Positions 60,031-64,000 of a DNA stretch of 64,000 nt are shown here, piece after piece. The first letter of the stretch is position 1. The number at the start of each line of letters is the position of its first letter. Source of the stretch: Caenorhabditis elegans. Its lineage: Eukaryota > Nematoda > Chromadorea > Rhabditida > Rhabditidae. A program made the position numbers and the translations under genes. The stretch lies in NCBI RefSeq assembly GCF_000002985.6, contig NC_003284.9:15190001-15254000 (forward strand), in the 5' to 3' direction. The notes under the pieces are model-generated. The model was given only the letters and a program-made list of their open reading frames with translations, was not told where the DNA came from and did not search any database.

Positions 60031-60396
60031 TTAAAGGTGGTGTTGTCGAATTTTTTTATTGCTTATTAGACTTAAAATTGTCTGAAAACACCGAATTTCA
60101 TAATAAAACTTCATGAAAACTTCTCAAAAAAAAGTTATGACGGCTCAAAAAATGGCCTAAAATTAACTACCAAATTGCCAAAATTTTGACGCTGATTTCA
60201 AAAAAAATTGTTTCCAGCCGCTGCGACATTGAAAAGTCGGTCAAATTTCAAATGTTAACTATTTTAGGACATTTTTTGAGCTGTCATAACGTTTTTTTCG
60301 AAATGTTTTCAAGAAGTTTCATTATGAAATTCGGTGTTTTCAGACCATTTTGAGTCTAATAAAGCAATAAAAAACATTCCACTGCACCACCTTTAA
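60031..60396. mobile_element. TTAA-flanked family B MITE
   Basis: Left TTAAAGGTGGTGTTGTCGAA, right CACTGCACCACCTTTAA; arms complementary over about 150 bp with little centre. Confidence 0.88.
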
Positions 60397-60582
60397 AAAC
60401 GAGCAAAGTGTCTGCGTTGAAAATTAAGTTGGTTTGAGAACTTGCAGATAATTGCCGAGAAAAAAAAAGTGGAGCTGTAACAACATCCGGAAAGATGATC
60501 AATAATGTGAAACGGTAATAGTCTGGCGATGATGTGGATATGGATTAATTTGTTTGATGCTTATCGATTGAAATTTTGCTAG

Positions 60583-60625
60583 GACTCACTCACTCAGACT
60601 CAGACTCAGACTCAGCGACTCAGCG
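60583..60625. repeat. Short ACTCAG tandem repeat
   Basis: About five near-perfect ACTCAG hexamers preceded by ACTCACTCACTC, roughly 190 bp upstream of the first ATG of the RING gene. Confidence 0.85.
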
Positions 60626-60808
60626 TACTTCATTATGTTGCCTCCCGGGAAGCTAAAAGACGAGTAAATGGGCGCAATTAACCGTTCGAGGATAACGAGA
60701 TCGTTTATATCTCAGTTTCTTAGCATACATACACTTTTCAACGCAACTGTAATATTCCCGATTGTCTATCTCAACTTTTGTTTTTAGTCATACTCACTTC
60801 GCTGCAAT

Positions 60809-61383
60809 ATGCTTATTGACCCAGTCGAATTCTTCATGATTTCTCCTTCTTCTTTGAAGAAACTCATCTCTCACTACATCCCCAAGGAGCTTCTTCCGTT
60901 GGAGTGGGACTGTACTCACAAGAACCCATTGACAAACATTCAGAACCTCATTGACGCCTCCAATGGCAAACTGCTTGTCTACGGATCTGCAAGTGAAATT
61001 CTTGAAAATTTGAATTTGTACCGTCGTTTTCCTGGAAGTCACGAAAAATTTGAATTTAATTTGGCAGAGGTATATAGTGTAAGTTTATCGAATTGAAATA
61101 AAAAATTCAAATTAAAGAAAAAACTATCAATTTTCAGACTGATCCAGTGTTCTATCAAAGCATGAAGCGAGCTCTTTATGTCTATAAACACGATTATTTT
61201 TTGATTCTTCAATGAACAATCTCTATCAGTCCATTAAGAAGATTAGAAACCGAAGTTTCATTAGCGACCATTACCTCATATCTGAAAATGAGAGAACTTG
61301 TGTTGCCAACTCTCAACGAAATGGTTCCATACTGCGAATCGAGCGTAAACCGGCTTCAAACTAGAATGCATTTACTCTATGCA
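60809..61383 (+). pseudogene. Broken 5' part of the RING-type E3 ligase-like gene
   Basis: Exon 60809-61078 opens with ATG and ends at donor AGT-GTAAGT. The next exon begins at 61138 after TTTTCAG and keeps phase, but meets an in-frame TGA at 61213-61215; the same frame then stays open to the donor GCA-GTAAGT at 61383. The following exon (61431) is open only in a frame that this donor cannot feed, so there is also a frame break. The translated product before and after the stop reads like ordinary coding sequence, which points to recent decay or to a sequencing variant. It is contiguous with the intact 3' part. Confidence 0.6.
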
Positions 61384-61527
61384 GTAAGTTTTATTTACGT
61401 GTCAATATATAATTCAGTTTAATTTTCCAGAACTGCAACAACATGCTCGCATGATTCGTTGCAAGACGTGCTAAGAAAATTCACCGCAAGAATTCCAATC
61501 AGAGACAATAAGCATATCTACAGAAGA

Positions 61528-63877
61528 ATGTTTGCGTGGTGTCAGCTTGTCATCGTTGAATTGGAAAAATTCATAAAAGAACATGAAACATGGTTTATTT
61601 CAAGATTCGCTTTCGTAAGGTTATTTGGAGTCAAAACTTTTTTCAAATAATTATTTACAGGGAAACAAAAAATGTACTCCAGTCGTTCGAATTTTTGCCG
61701 ACAAACCAAATAAGTTTATGATGACACATGAGCTTCTCAAAGCAATGAAACAAGAGCAAATGGATGTTTCTGGATTCGAAAAAGAAGTTCTCGATATGCC
61801 AGAGTTATCGACATTTACTTATCAAGAAGTGGCAAAACGGGTTTCACATGATGATTTGCGAATGATTGAGTTTGTGATTACTCCGATTCATTCTTCCAAC
61901 TATGCAGCGACACTAATTCCAACGATAAATCCTGGGGAATATTGTATTTTGGTATCTGATTTTTTGTTCAACCTCTTGGGAAACATGATCTCCGCGAAGA
62001 AGCTGTTCCAGAAAATTGAGCTTTCTCAGTTTGACGCGATCCAAGAGTTTTTCACTTTTATTAACAAATATTTCGACTTGGCCAGTGGTATTCAATTTGT
62101 CAATCTGAAAGTTGTCGAAGTAATCAACATGGAATTGGAAGTCCTCTACCAGATGCTTACATTCTCAAATAAAGAATCTAGTGACATTCGCGATAAGAAG
62201 AAATTCACGAAAAATGATTTAGAAAATGAGTTGAAATACCTGAAGCTTGATTCTATATTCCCAGAATGTTGTGAACTGTCTCAGATGTTTTTTGAGCATA
62301 TGGCAGACGCTAAGAAAAGCGAAACATTGTCAACAACTGATATTCACAACATTGTCGAGTATCTTCAATTTGACTGCATTGCCAGGAGAATCCCACAAAT
62401 TGCCGAGTTTATTCACAGCCAGGTCGCGTGCACCATGATCTATGGTTACTACTGTGAAACTTGTACCAAAGAAAAAGAAGAAAACGTAGCTGGAAAGGAA
62501 CAATATCCACATGTTGAAGTAGCATCTGTTGCAATTAAAGAAGAGGTTGTGAAATCTGTAATTAAAATTAAAGAAGATCAAGAAAAATCATCTACTTTGA
62601 AAATGGAAAAGCCAAAGAAGACAAAGAAGCAAAAGCCATCCGACCAGCAACTATTTAAAGACGCAGTGAAGGACTCCGAATCGTGCCAAAAATGCTTCAG
62701 AACCAGTGAATACCATCGGAAAACAAAAGAAGATCTGAGATTGGAGAAAATTGAAACAAAGCATCTCAAAAAATCGTTGAAACTATCCCAGAACGAATCC
62801 GATGAGAAATCCCTAATCATCGCCGAGAAAGATCAAGAAATTCAGCTTCTGAAAGAGTAAGTTTTTTGAAAAAAGTTAATTGATTATAGAAATATGATAT
62901 TTGGTAATTTTGCAGGCAAGTAGAAACGACTCAGCAGGAGCTTCTTGATCGCAAATCGGAAGAAAATAAAATTAAAGATGAGACGATTCGACTTCTAACG
63001 GAGTAAGTTTATTTTTTAATTAAAAATTGATTTTAAACGATTATTTTTAAAGGCAACTTCTGGATCATCAAAATGCTCTCGCGCAAAAATCTTTGGAAGT
63101 TCTTGAACAAAGTGATGAAATTCGACTTTTAAAAGCGTAAGTTGATTTTTTAATAACAGTATAAAACTGAGCAATTTCAGACAAATTCAAGGCCAACAAA
63201 ATGTAATTGCACAACAAAGTGTATCAATCAAAAGTTTGGAGCAGAGAAGTCAGGAAAGAAAATCAGTACCGATTTTAGAGAGCAAATCTCAAAGATCCGC
63301 AGAAGAAATAAAAGTGGCGCAAACGATTGTATTTGAAACACTGAAAGCTCGAGAAATCTTCGAAACAGAAGATCCACTAAGCAAGATATATTTGATGACC
63401 TCAAGAATTTGCGAAAATACACAAAATCAAGAGGTGAAAAACATTGCAAAACGAGAGTTTAGATATTTTGAACGTCAAATCAAGTGCTACGGAAAAGGAT
63501 TGAACAATCGAATTAAAGAGATGAACATTGAACACATCAAAACCAACCAAATTCCTGAGCTCCGAAAGTTCCCAACGTTCTGTGATGAATTTGTAAGCGC
63601 TTATAAGAATACCTTGAAAGAAGATGCTCCTATCATTTGTGCTGAACTCCTGAGCACTTCAAACACTCCAAAATCTTCATCCTCCGACGAGCTTGAAGAT
63701 AATGAATGTCTTGTCTGCCTGGAAGACATGGAAACAGAACAAGAAACAATGAAGTGCTTGACCTGCAAACGGCAATATCATTCTGCATGTGTTCGAAAAT
63801 GGTTCAAAGTCAAAAGAATTTGTCCAACCTGTGACGCAGGGCTGCTCGAGGAAACCGAATTTCCAGCGCTTTTATGA
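61528..63877 (+). CDS. RING-type E3 ubiquitin ligase-like protein, coiled coil plus C-terminal RING
   Basis: The open frame runs from the acceptor at 61431; the first in-frame ATG is at 61528. Exons (61431/61528)-61614, 61661-62856, 62916-63002, 63053-63136 and 63181-63877 give 716 residues from that ATG. A long N-terminal region without a recognised domain is followed by a Lys/Glu-rich segment, a coiled coil across four exons, and a zinc-finger near residues 661-702: C-x2-C-x12-C-x2-C-x4-H-x2-C-x10-C-x2-C, with W after the sixth ligand as in RINGs. RINGs of this type recruit E2-ubiquitin. The usual H at ligand 4 position is absent and a Cys two places earlier may replace it. Poly(A) signals AATAAA at 63917 and 63932. 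Substrate unknown. Whether the gene is expressed with an alternative start is unknown because of the broken upstream exons. Confidence 0.75.
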
Positions 63878-64000
63878 AGCTTCTCTAACATGCCTGTGTT
63901 AATTTTGTGTCAATTTAATAAATTGAAAGTCAATAAAATTTTTTAAATCAAAATGAACCTCAAGACAACCTAAAAAAAGAAGTTTACCACGGTGACATAT

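Larger units (their letters stand above)
56366..60808. other. Intergenic region between divergent piki-1 and the RING gene
   Basis: Contains presumed promoters for both divergently transcribed neighbours, an inverted repeat at 57420-57602, a tRNA-Thr relic, a mariner relic and a family B MITE. A short open frame on the minus strand at 57187-57393 shows no domain or splice support. Confidence 0.5.

Noticed and set aside
1-64000. CRISPR arrays, riboswitches, operators or bacterial-type operons
   Set aside because: The window is clearly animal nuclear DNA with spliceosomal introns; the only regular arrays are the coding minisatellite and simple repeats.

Overview
The window looks like nematode nuclear DNA from Caenorhabditis, most probably C. 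elegans chromosome X. Introns are mostly short and AT-rich with TTTTCAG-type acceptors. Two genes splice into open frames of the right size: famk-1 (512 codons, secretory-pathway FAM20 kinase) and piki-1 (about 1607 codons, class II PI 3-kinase). Intergenic DNA is packed with palindromic MITEs of C. elegans type. The species and chromosome are inferred from recognised genes and repeat style; no search was run.

Layout. 140-2621 (+): GNAT/glycine-N-acyltransferase-like enzyme. 3281-4319 (-): small secreted protein with ShKT-like cysteines. 6026-9136 (-): synaptotagmin with two divergent C2 domains. 10817-11078: divergent pair of tRNA-Gly(TCC) genes. 11079-19830: no convincing protein gene, but several inverted-repeat elements and a tRNA-headed SINE candidate. 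19831-23177 (-): famk-1. 23178-36243: about 13 kb with MITEs, palindromes, a 16-G tract and a stray protein-kinase catalytic-loop fragment. 36244-40621 (-): SAXO/MAP6-type microtubule protein with nineteen 36-residue repeats. 40622-45121: noncoding, repeats only. 45122-56365 (-): piki-1 in 23 exons, with tRNA-Val and tRNA-Lys genes and two copies of a composite tRNA-containing repeat in its introns. 56366-60808: noncoding, with a tRNA-Thr relic, a mariner relic and a MITE. 60809-63877 (+): RING-type E3 ligase-like gene whose 5' third carries an in-frame stop and a frame break, while the 3' two thirds are open.

The protein genes appear to be separately promoted; none is closely spaced in the same direction as in an operon. 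Several starts sit just after a strong acceptor (snt-7-like, SAXO-like, piki-1, the GNAT gene), compatible with SL trans-splicing or a 5' UTR intron. Functions are mixed: membrane trafficking (synaptotagmin, piki-1), secretory phosphorylation (famk-1), microtubule stabilisation (SAXO-like), secretion (ShKT-like), acyl transfer and ubiquitin ligation.

The most unusual items are the homogenised 19 x 108 bp coding array with a 324 bp higher-order period, the broken 5' end of the RING gene followed by a serially duplicated coiled-coil exon, a TA-flanked MITE present as a full copy and a 37 bp remnant inside duplicated flanks, and tRNA-derived repeat candidates.
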